From Candidatus Pelagibacter sp. (lineage in GTDB: Bacteria; Pseudomonadota; Alphaproteobacteria; Pelagibacterales; Pelagibacteraceae): 24,562 nucleotides of DNA. The stretch is from contig JAOIXS010000014.1 of assembly GCA_028225715.1 (NCBI GenBank), positions 1-24,562 on the forward strand, read 5' to 3'. This document shows positions 1 to 6,930 of the stretch, one piece after another (positions within the stretch are counted from its first letter, which is position 1; every line of letters starts with the position of its first letter). The notes below the pieces were generated by a model that saw only the letters and a program-made list of their open reading frames with translations, had not been told where the DNA came from and made no database searches. Position numbers and translations under genes: made by a program.

Positions 1-757
1 TATTTGCTAAATCTATAGCAAGACTTGTTGGCGCACCCACTCCTATAAGCACACCTATGTTTGCCATTAGGGCCTTCTGAACGAGGTCAAAATTAAGTCT
101 CCCAGAACATGTCAAAAATTGAGTATTTGTGTTAAGTAATTTTTGATCAAGAGTATGACCTATTAATTTATCTAAAGCATTATGTCTTCCAACATCTTCC
201 TTTATAGCTACGATGTCACCCTTAGCTGTAAATAACCCACTTGCATGAATCCCTCCAGTTTTAGAAAATTCTGACTGATTTTGTCGAAGTTTATCTGGTG
301 ATGTCATAATAGTTTCTTTTGTAATTTTTGGAATGGATTTTAAGATTTTATCCTTTTTAATAATTTCTAAGGAATCTAAAGAGGTTTTTCCACAAACACC
401 ACAAGAAGAATTTGTTAAAAAATTTCTTTTTATTTTATCAATATCAATATTTTCAAAATTATTAATCGTTACAGTAATTTTATTTTTAATACCATATTGA
501 TCAGTAGGTCTTCCACTGTGTTCAATTTTTTCTATATATTCAATTTTTTCAATTACCCTCTCATTAAAAAGAAATCCTCTTACTAAATCTTCATCATCAC
601 CAGGCGTTCTCATCGTAATAGAGATAGTATTTTCATTCCAATTTTCTTTATCTTTATATTTAAGAATTATTTCCAGTGGTTCTTCAATGGATATTTGATC
701 ATTAACCTCTTTTGAATTATTAGATCTAAATTTTATGACTTTATAATTAGAATTCAT
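1..757 (-). CDS. fdhD: FdhD, formate dehydrogenase accessory sulfurtransferase (3' end outside window)
   Basis: FdhD transfers sulfur from IscS to the molybdenum cofactor so that formate dehydrogenase becomes active. The frame is open from an ATG at 757 down to base 1, giving about 252 residues; the C-terminal end is cut by the window edge. Family signatures are clear: TMRTPGDDEDLVRGFL near residue 50, the catalytic SSCGVCG with Cys119 and Cys122 (equivalent to Cys121/Cys124 of E. coli FdhD), GGIHASGLF, EDVGRHNALDKLIG, and GAPTSLAIDLA just before the edge. It is followed on the same strand side by HPP and NifU-like genes and faces mobA/moeA, so it sits in a molybdoenzyme maturation block. A formate dehydrogenase operon beyond the left edge is inferred, not seen. 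Confidence 0.96.
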   Translation of the reverse strand, partial: MNSNYKVIKFRSNNSKEVNDQISIEEPLEIILKYKDKENWNENTISITMRTPGDDEDLVRGFLFNERVIEKIEYIEKIEHSGRPTDQYGIKNKITVTINNFENIDIDKIKRNFLTNSSCGVCGKTSLDSLEIIKKDKILKSIPKITKETIMTSPDKLRQNQSEFSKTGGIHASGLFTAKGDIVAIKEDVGRHNALDKLIGHTLDQKLLNTNTQFLTCSGRLNFDLVQKALMANIGVLIGVGAPTSLAIDLAN

Positions 758-802
758 TTAGCTAGTATATTTAAACTGGCTAAATTTGAAACAGTGAAAA
801 GA

Positions 803-1288
803 TTAGCTTTTCCAACTACTTGGGTAGTTTTTCTTTAAAATGAAACGATTTAAAATAATTGCATAAACAATTATTATTATAGAACCAAGAATAATTGGGT
901 TTAATAAAAAATCATATGAAACTGCACCCAGTATTATAACAATAGGATTTCCGCCTGCAGGTGGGTGAGTTACACCAAGTAGTATCATTACAAAAATACC
1001 AAGACCTACTGCAATAGCTATTTGTAAAAACTGATCAATGGGTAGAAATTTTAAAATTAATACACCAACTATAGATGTTACTAAGTGTCCAAAAAAGACA
1101 TTTTTGGGTTGGGCAAAAGGACTTTCTGGATACCCAAAAAGTAGAACCATGGAAGATCCAAATGACCCAGCTAAAAACAATCCATAAGGAGTTTCAAAAC
1201 TTAAGAATGAAAGGGTACCAATTGTGATTATTGAAAATATTAGAGCATATAGAGCTCTGTTAAAGTTTTCTTTTATTGTATTTATCAT
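803..1288 (-). CDS. HPP-family integral membrane protein
   Basis: This 161-residue protein starts at an ATG at 1288 and has about four to five hydrophobic segments. It carries the family hallmark THPPAGGNP (the HPP motif) in its second half, plus the FGSSMVLLFGYPESPFAQP block that precedes it in this family. HPP proteins are small membrane proteins; some plastid and cyanobacterial members have been linked to nitrite transport, but bacterial members mostly have no proven role. It lies between fdhD (45-bp gap) and the NifU-like gene (29-bp gap), all on the minus strand, so co-transcription is likely. A transport role serving the neighbouring molybdoenzyme, for example a small anion, is only a guess. 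Confidence 0.85.
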   Translation of the reverse strand: MINTIKENFNRALYALIFSIITIGTLSFLSFETPYGLFLAGSFGSSMVLLFGYPESPFAQPKNVFFGHLVTSIVGVLILKFLPIDQFLQIAIAVGLGIFVMILLGVTHPPAGGNPIVIILGAVSYDFLLNPIILGSIIIIVYAIILNRFILKKNYPSSWKS

Positions 1289-1317
1289 ATTCTTTTATTC
1301 TTGTTGTTAGTGTTGTT

Positions 1318-1728
1318 TTAAAGTTTCAGGGCCTTCGAAAGAGTTTTAAAAGGAAGCAATAAACATTCTTTTCTAGAAATGTTTTTTGAATTCATTATTT
1401 TTTTAAAATCTTTTAAACCTTTTATATTAATCTTTTTTAATTGATCAAAATTCTCATCAAAGAAAAGCTCAGCTTTTGAAATAAAATCTGAAATTTTTTC
1501 TATTGGTACTTGCATAACCCATCTTGAAAGTAAACTAACAGAGGCTTGACAGTACACGCAGGACTTACATTGATACCCCATGTCTTGAACAATATTGTCT
1601 TTAACCATTAAACTAATTTCCATTTCATCACCACATAAAGGGTTTTTGTTCCTTGATTGATGTGTATGCTTTTTAAGCACTTTGTGGTTTTCAGTATTAG
1701 ATGCAATTTCTAAAATTTCTAAGTCCAT
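1318..1728 (-). CDS. NifU/SufU-like iron-sulfur scaffold protein with extra cysteines
   Basis: This 136-residue protein resembles the N-terminal NifU/IscU/SufU fold, which assembles Fe-S clusters or carries sulfur. Visible family landmarks are NPLCGDEMEI (Cys32, Asp34), a central cysteine region followed by QASVS, where SufU-type proteins have a G-C-x-I-S-x-A-S loop, and a C-terminal SRKECLLLPF (Cys122) like the usual R-x-x-C-x-L-P-W end. The central loop is unusual: it reads YQCKSCVYCQAS, with three cysteines (54, 57, 60) spaced C-x2-C-x2-C instead of one. It is the first gene of the minus-strand run leading to fdhD. Delivery of a cluster or sulfur to formate dehydrogenase or to FdhD is an attractive inference from context. 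It is not the housekeeping Suf scaffold as far as the context shows. Confidence 0.8.
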   Translation of the reverse strand: MDLEILEIASNTENHKVLKKHTHQSRNKNPLCGDEMEISLMVKDNIVQDMGYQCKSCVYCQASVSLLSRWVMQVPIEKISDFISKAELFFDENFDQLKKINIKGLKDFKKIMNSKNISRKECLLLPFKTLSKALKL

Positions 1729-1771
1729 TATAATTCTTTAATTAAGAGATTAATGTTTTATATTTTGATTT
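1729..1771. promoter_or_regulatory. Divergent intergenic region between the NifU-like gene and mobA
   Basis: Only 43 very AT-rich bases separate the two divergent start codons, so both the fdhD-side transcript and the mobA-moeA transcript must start in or next to this stretch. I see no convincing -35/-10 pair or Shine-Dalgarno site. Confidence 0.35.
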
Positions 1772-2383
1772 ATGAAAGATAACAATATTTTAGCTGTTGT
1801 GCTAGCGGGTGGAAAGTCAAAGAGATTTGGTGAAGATAAAAACCAGACAAAACTTGGTGATAAAACATTGTTAGAGCACGTTTTATTAAAAATTAGCAAT
1901 AGATATGAGGAGATACTTATTGTCTCAAGCCAAAGCGTAGATACAAAAAAAATAAAAAAAGTAACAATAATTCCTGATTGTTTTGATGATTTTGGACCAT
2001 TAGCAGGAGTTCTGAGTGCAATGAAATGGGTTAAAGAAAATCAAAAATCATATCAGTGGATTGCAACATTTCCATCAGATACACCTTTTTTTGAAACATC
2101 AATTATAGATGAATACCAAAAAAGAATTAAACTAAAAGATAGCATGTTGTATTTTGTTAAGTCAAACAACAAAAGACACAATATTTTTGGCTTATGGTCA
2201 ATTGAATTATTAAAACCACTTGAAAATGATTTGATTAATAATAATTTCAGAAAAGTAGAGGATTGGGCCAATAAAATAGGGGTAAAAACAATTGATATTG
2301 AACCTAAAAAATTTGATCCTTTTTTTAATATAAATACTAAAGAAGATTTGGAAGAAGCAAAAAAAATACTAAAAAAAAATTAA
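1772..2383 (+). CDS. mobA: MobA, molybdenum cofactor guanylyltransferase
   Basis: MobA attaches GMP from GTP to molybdopterin, giving the guanine dinucleotide cofactor used by DMSO-reductase-family enzymes such as formate dehydrogenase. The 203-residue protein begins with the nucleotidyltransferase signature VVLAGGKSKRFGEDK (residues 9-23) followed by LGDKTLLEH. It continues with IPDCFDDFGPLAGVLSAM (GTP/Mg site), FPSDTPFF (the metal-binding Asp motif) and a C-terminal FFNINTKEDLEEA, all standard for the family and at the usual length. The start codon is the first ATG, with no clear Shine-Dalgarno. moeA follows after one base, so the two are co-translated. The partner enzyme is probably the formate dehydrogenase implied by fdhD. 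Confidence 0.95.
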   Translation: MKDNNILAVVLAGGKSKRFGEDKNQTKLGDKTLLEHVLLKISNRYEEILIVSSQSVDTKKIKKVTIIPDCFDDFGPLAGVLSAMKWVKENQKSYQWIATFPSDTPFFETSIIDEYQKRIKLKDSMLYFVKSNNKRHNIFGLWSIELLKPLENDLINNNFRKVEDWANKIGVKTIDIEPKKFDPFFNINTKEDLEEAKKILKKN

Positions 2384-2384
2384 A

Positions 2385-3632
2385 ATGATTACTTATAAGG
2401 AAGCTAAGAAAATCTTAATAAAATCAAAGATAAAAATAAAAGATGAAATTATTAACTCATCAATATCATCAAATAGGATTAATGCATTAGATATCTATTC
2501 AACTGTAAATTATCCAGCTGGAACTAATGCTGCATTTGATGGTTTTGCTATTAACTCAAAAGATACAAGCAAGTTAAATAAAAATAATTCACAAAACTTT
2601 AAAATTTTAAAAACTATATCTGCAGGTGATAATCCGTCATTAAAAAAAATAAATAAGTTCGAAGCTGTCGAAGTAATGACAGGTGCGCTTATACCTAAAA
2701 ATTTTGATACTATAATTCCAATAGAAAAAATTATTTTTAATAAAAGTAGAAAATTTATTTTAATTAATGAAAAGATAAGAACTAACCAACACATCAGATA
2801 TGCTGGATCAGATTATAAAAAAAAAGACTTGATAATTAAAAAAGGCACTATAATTCAACCTTCTCATATATTAGCTTTTAAAACATTAGGCATAGTAAAT
2901 ATTAAAGTTAAAAAAAAGCCTAATATTTTATTTTTTTCAACGGGAAATGAAATTTCTAATAATAGAGATATTGCTAATTGGAAAGTTAGAAACTCAAATA
3001 GTCATTACATAAAATCCTTATCTAATAATTTTTTATTTAACTTTATAGATGGTGGAGTTTTAAGGGATAAGGATGAAAAACTTTTTCAAAAAAAAATAGA
3101 AAAAAGTTTTAAATCTAAAATAGATATTATCATCACATCAGGTGCTGTTTCTGCAGGTAAACATGATTTTGTTCCCCACATAATCAAAAAATTTAGTTTG
3201 TCTAATTTTTTTAAAGGTGTTTCGATTAGACCTGGTAAACCAGTAATGTTTGCAAAATTCAATAAAACTGAAAAAGCTATTTTTGGGCTACCTGGTAATC
3301 CTATTTCTTCATCTGCTTGCTTTAGATTTTTTGTTTATCCTTATCTACTTAATATCCTTGGAGTTAAGGTTGAAAAACCATTTAAAGCTAAATTAAAAAA
3401 TAACTATTCAAAGAGTAAAAAGATTATTAGATTTTTAAAAGCAAAGTTAACTTCAACTAATGATGGAAAAATAGAGTTAGAGGTTTTAAAAGGTCAAGAA
3501 TCATTCAGAATTAAATCATTTGTAGAGTCAAATGTATGGGGTCTATTCAAAGATGGACAATCTATATTCAAAAAAGGGGAGTTAATTGAATGTTACTCTC
3601 CAATCGGTTCAAATATTAATATTTTTAAATAG
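2385..3632 (+). CDS. moeA: MoeA, molybdopterin molybdenumtransferase
   Basis: MoeA inserts molybdate into adenylylated molybdopterin. The 415-residue protein shows the family motifs in order: AAFDGFAIN near residue 50 (usual S-A-M-D-G-Y-A), EVMTGALIP and DTIIPIEKI near 95-110, STGNEI, VRNSNSHYI (usual D-S-N), IITSGAVSAGKHDFV, IRPGKPVMFAKF, and GLPGNPISSSACF, then a C-terminal domain IV. The usual TSGGVSVG appears as TSGAVSAG, a mild divergence. It starts one base after the mobA stop, so the pair form an operon. Very lysine- and asparagine-rich composition follows the AT bias of the genome. Length and motifs indicate a functional enzyme. Confidence 0.95.
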   Translation: MITYKEAKKILIKSKIKIKDEIINSSISSNRINALDIYSTVNYPAGTNAAFDGFAINSKDTSKLNKNNSQNFKILKTISAGDNPSLKKINKFEAVEVMTGALIPKNFDTIIPIEKIIFNKSRKFILINEKIRTNQHIRYAGSDYKKKDLIIKKGTIIQPSHILAFKTLGIVNIKVKKKPNILFFSTGNEISNNRDIANWKVRNSNSHYIKSLSNNFLFNFIDGGVLRDKDEKLFQKKIEKSFKSKIDIIITSGAVSAGKHDFVPHIIKKFSLSNFFKGVSIRPGKPVMFAKFNKTEKAIFGLPGNPISSSACFRFFVYPYLLNILGVKVEKPFKAKLKNNYSKSKKIIRFLKAKLTSTNDGKIELEVLKGQESFRIKSFVESNVWGLFKDGQSIFKKGELIECYSPIGSNINIFK

Positions 3633-3680
3633 ATCTCATTTTTATTGTAGTACAAAATAATTACTATTAAATATCCATCA

Positions 3681-4586
3681 ATGCTTGAGTTAAAAAATGA
3701 AAAAATTGCAATCCCAGTAGTTTTATTAGCGGGTCTTATATGGTCCTTTGGACCTTTAGTTGTTCGGTATATGAATGAACCAAATTTAGTTCCATGGCAA
3801 TATATTTTTGCACGTGGCCTTACAATCTTTTTGATTTTAAATCTTTATCTTTTCTTTGAAGAAGGAAAAGATTTTTATAAGAATTATTTAAAAATTGGAA
3901 TTTCAGGTATCATTGGTGGAACAGGACTAGGTATTGCAATGATAACCTTCATTTACTCTATTACAAATACCAGTGCTGCCGTTACTTTGCTTTGCTTAGC
4001 TGCCATGCCTTTTTTTACAGCCTTACTAGGTTTTTTATTTTTAAAAGAAAAAATTTCATTAAATGTTTGGATAGCTATATTTATTGCAACAGTTGGAATT
4101 ATAATAATAGCTTTGGGTAATACAGAAAAAAATTCTTTATTAGGGCTAATATTTGGAATGACTTCTTCAATTGGTTTCTCTATTTTTTCAGTAACCTTGA
4201 GATGGAATAAAGAAACACCAAAATTTACTACTGTAGCTTTTGCTGGTCTTTTTTGTTTTGTGGTTGCAACAATAGTTATTTTAACCAATGATATGGTTTT
4301 TCTATCCACAAGTTATAATGGAGCATTATTTTCTATACATGGAACGTTAGTTTGTATGGGTTTAATTTTATATTCTATTGGATCAAAAGCTATACCAGCA
4401 GCAGAATTAACTTTGTTGTCATTAACTGAAGTTATAGGTGGCATATTTTGGGTATGGATTCCAATTTTAGGAATTAATGAAATACCGTCGACTAATACGA
4501 TAATAGGAGGCTTCTTTCTTTTTATGTCTATCATTTATTATAGTCTTACAATTAAAACTAATAGACGGTTTATCGCTCTTAATTAA
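3681..4586 (+). CDS. DMT superfamily transporter (EamA type), first gene of the creatinase operon
   Basis: This 301-residue protein has about ten hydrophobic helices arranged as two EamA repeats, each opening with a helix like VVLLAGLIWSFGPLVVRYM. Landmarks include AAVTLLCLAAMPFFTALLGFLFLKEK in the first repeat (helix 4 with the downstream acidic/basic turn) and an equivalent LTLLSLTEVIGGIFWVW in the second. DMT transporters typically export amino acids or small metabolites; direction and substrate cannot be read from sequence. It sits 48 bp after moeA and only 5 bp before the creatinase gene, so it belongs to the guanidino/glycine operon. I infer that its substrate is an intermediate or by-product of those enzymes (for example an amino acid, guanidino compound or urea-related metabolite). 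A 48-bp leader is too short for a riboswitch. Confidence 0.9.
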   Translation: MLELKNEKIAIPVVLLAGLIWSFGPLVVRYMNEPNLVPWQYIFARGLTIFLILNLYLFFEEGKDFYKNYLKIGISGIIGGTGLGIAMITFIYSITNTSAAVTLLCLAAMPFFTALLGFLFLKEKISLNVWIAIFIATVGIIIIALGNTEKNSLLGLIFGMTSSIGFSIFSVTLRWNKETPKFTTVAFAGLFCFVVATIVILTNDMVFLSTSYNGALFSIHGTLVCMGLILYSIGSKAIPAAELTLLSLTEVIGGIFWVWIPILGINEIPSTNTIIGGFFLFMSIIYYSLTIKTNRRFIALN

Positions 4587-4591
4587 TTATA

Positions 4592-5809
4592 ATGGAAAGA
4601 CCTGATTTTTTTACATTAAAAAATGGTGATAAGGCAAAACTACCTTTTACTGACCAAGAGTATCAAAGACGATTAATTAATTTAAGAACTATAATGAGTA
4701 AAAATAATCTTGATATGATTATTCTAACTTCAATGCACAATATTGCTTACTATACAGGCTTCATCTATTGTTCTTTTGGAAGACCTTATGGATGCATTGT
4801 AACAGCCAATAAAATTTCAACAATTTCTGCAAACATAGATGCAAGCCAACCTTGGCGGAGATCTCATAGTGATAATATAATTTATACTGATTGGAAAAGG
4901 GATAATTTTTTAAAAGCAATAGTTTCAATTATAGGAAGAGACGAACCTCCTAAAAATATTGGTATAGAAAACGATCATGTAACTTTAGATGTAAAAGAAA
5001 AGCTTACATCTATTTTTACTTTTTCAGTTTTTAGTGATGTTTCTAAAGATTTAATGCAACTGAGGATGATAAAATCTGATGAAGAAATAAAAATTATCAA
5101 AAATGGTGCAAGAATTGCTGATCTTGGGGGTGAAGAGATCGTAAAGAATATTAAAGTTGGAGAAAGCGAGCTTGAAATTGCAATAGCAGGTAGAGATAAA
5201 ATGGAGCGTGAAATTGCCAAAACCTACCCTGATGCTGAATATATGGATACCTGGGTTTGGTTTCAGTCAGGGTTAAATACAGATGGTGCGCATAATCCAA
5301 AGACTAATAGAAAATTAGAAGCAGGAGATATTCTTTCGTTAAATACCTTTCCTATGATTTCAGGATACTACACAGCTCTAGAAAGAACTCTTTTTGTAGA
5401 TGAAATTGATGACGCTTCTTTAAAAGCCTGGGAAGCAAATGTTAAGGTTCATAAAAGAGGACTAGAGTTAATTAAGCCAGGTGTAAAATGTTCTGCTATC
5501 TGTCATGATTTAAACGAGCTATTTGCTGAGCTTGGTTATCTTCATTACCGAACATTTGGTTATGGCCATTCATTTGGTGTTCTGTCTCATTTTTATGGAA
5601 GAGAAGCTGGATTAGAATTACGAGAAGACATAGACACTGTCTTAGAAGAGAATATGGTTGTTTCTATGGAGCCTATGATCATGATACCTGATGGAAAGCC
5701 AGGAGCTGGAGGTTATAGAGAGCATGACATCCTAGTTATAGGAAAAGATAATGCTGAAAACATTACTAAGTTTCCTTTTGGTCCAGAACATAATATTATC
5801 AAATCATAA
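4592..5809 (+). CDS. Creatinase-type amidinohydrolase (M24 'pita-bread' fold)
   Basis: Creatinase hydrolyses creatine to sarcosine and urea. The 405 residues match the Pseudomonas enzyme (about 403) nearly end to end as I remember it: CSFGRPY (Phe62, Arg64), SANIDASQPWRR, MDTWVWFQSGLNTDGAHNP with the catalytic His234 (His232 in P. putida), NTFPMISGYYTALERTLF (Glu264), YRTFGYGHSFGVLSHFYGRE (Arg337) and VVSMEPMIM (Glu360). The Asp/Asp metal ligands of Xaa-Pro peptidases in this fold are replaced by Asn251 and Ala262, so this is the non-metal amidinohydrolase branch and not a peptidase. It lies 5 bp after the transporter and 3 bp before the amidinotransferase. The true substrate could be creatine or another guanidino acid such as guanidinoacetate; the amidinotransferase next door makes the latter possible. 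Confidence 0.92.
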   Translation: MERPDFFTLKNGDKAKLPFTDQEYQRRLINLRTIMSKNNLDMIILTSMHNIAYYTGFIYCSFGRPYGCIVTANKISTISANIDASQPWRRSHSDNIIYTDWKRDNFLKAIVSIIGRDEPPKNIGIENDHVTLDVKEKLTSIFTFSVFSDVSKDLMQLRMIKSDEEIKIIKNGARIADLGGEEIVKNIKVGESELEIAIAGRDKMEREIAKTYPDAEYMDTWVWFQSGLNTDGAHNPKTNRKLEAGDILSLNTFPMISGYYTALERTLFVDEIDDASLKAWEANVKVHKRGLELIKPGVKCSAICHDLNELFAELGYLHYRTFGYGHSFGVLSHFYGREAGLELREDIDTVLEENMVVSMEPMIMIPDGKPGAGGYREHDILVIGKDNAENITKFPFGPEHNIIKS

Positions 5810-5812
5810 ATT

Positions 5813-6925
5813 ATGAATGAAAAAACTATAGTTAATAGTTGGAATGAGTGGGATCCTTTAAAACATGTAATTGTTGGTAAGGCTGACGGTACTTGTATAC
5901 CAGCTCCAGAACCAGCATTAGATGCCAAGGTTCCAGAAGACTCAGATATGCGAGGTCAGTTTGGGCCAAGAATGAAAGACACAGTTGATAAGGCAAATCA
6001 GTTGCTAGATGATTTTTCAAATATGCTAATTAAAAGAGGCATAAAAGTAGATAGACCAGATCCAATAGATTTTAATAAAAAAACATCAACACCCGACTGG
6101 GAAGCAGAAACAATGTTTGGCTGTATGCCACCAAGAGATGTTTTGTTAACAGTTGGAAGTGAAATTTTAGAAGCAACTATGAGTTATAGATGTAGATGGT
6201 TTGAATATCTATGTTACAGACCTTTGTTAAAAAAATATTATGATGAAGATCCTAATATGAGACATGAAGCTGCTCCTAAACCAAGATTAACTGATGCAGA
6301 TTATAGAAAAGATTATTTATCAGATAAAATTGGAATTCAAAAAAGATTAGAATGGACTGAGGATAAATTTTTTGTAACAACTGAGGAAGAAGCATTATTT
6401 GATGCAGCTGATGTTTTAAGATTTGGTAAAGATTTAGTAGTTCAACATGGTTTTACAACTAATCTTAAAGGGATTGATTGGCTTAAAAGACATTACAAAG
6501 ATCATAGAGTTCATGCTGTTAATTTTCCAGGTGACCCATACCCAATTCATATTGATGCAACATTTACACCAATTAAAGAGGGATTAATTATCAATAATCC
6601 ACAAAGAAGACTACCAAAAGAACAAAGAAAATTATTTGAAAATAATGGATGGGAAATTATTGATAGTGCACAACCAGCACACAATGAGCCACCGCCATTA
6701 TGTTATTCTTCAACTTGGCTTTCAATGAACGTTCTAGTATTAGATCCAAAAACTGTTTGTGTTGAAAAAAGTGAAGTATATCAAGCAGAACAATTAGATA
6801 AATTAGGAATGGAAGTAATACCAGTTGAAATGAGAGATGCCTATGCATTTGGTGGGGGACTTCATTGTTGTACAGCAGATGTTTATCGTGAAGGTGAGTT
6901 AAAAGATTATTTTCCAAAACAATAA
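5813..6925 (+). CDS. Arginine:glycine amidinotransferase (AGAT)-like enzyme
   Basis: AGAT-family enzymes move the amidino group of arginine to an amine acceptor, releasing ornithine; with glycine the product is guanidinoacetate. The 370-residue protein aligns by eye with human AGAT minus its mitochondrial leader. Active-site residues are all present: PPRDVLLTVG (Asp109, human Asp170), FDAADVLRFGKD (Asp197/Asp200), HIDATFTPI (His246 and Asp248; human His303 and Asp305), SSTWLSMNVL (Ser299/Ser300) and GGGLHCCTADV with nucleophile Cys352 (human Cys407). The residue before the catalytic His is Ile, where I recall Met302 in human AGAT; this position lies near the acceptor. It is flanked at 3 bp and 5 bp by the creatinase and aldolase genes. 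Glycine is the favoured acceptor by similarity and context, but another amine is possible, as in StrB1, CyrA or AmtA. Confidence 0.92.
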   Translation: MNEKTIVNSWNEWDPLKHVIVGKADGTCIPAPEPALDAKVPEDSDMRGQFGPRMKDTVDKANQLLDDFSNMLIKRGIKVDRPDPIDFNKKTSTPDWEAETMFGCMPPRDVLLTVGSEILEATMSYRCRWFEYLCYRPLLKKYYDEDPNMRHEAAPKPRLTDADYRKDYLSDKIGIQKRLEWTEDKFFVTTEEEALFDAADVLRFGKDLVVQHGFTTNLKGIDWLKRHYKDHRVHAVNFPGDPYPIHIDATFTPIKEGLIINNPQRRLPKEQRKLFENNGWEIIDSAQPAHNEPPPLCYSSTWLSMNVLVLDPKTVCVEKSEVYQAEQLDKLGMEVIPVEMRDAYAFGGGLHCCTADVYREGELKDYFPKQ

Positions 6926-6930
6926 TATTT

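Noticed and set aside
3633..3680. A glycine riboswitch before the creatinase operon
   Set aside because: The gap is 48 bp, too short for the aptamer, and no glycine-aptamer core is visible.
3953..4534. Long antisense frames inside the DMT gene, and similar shadows in creatinase, AGAT, aldolase, RND and dnaB genes
   Set aside because: They have no family features, lie entirely within well-supported genes on the other strand, and reflect codon-pattern artefacts.
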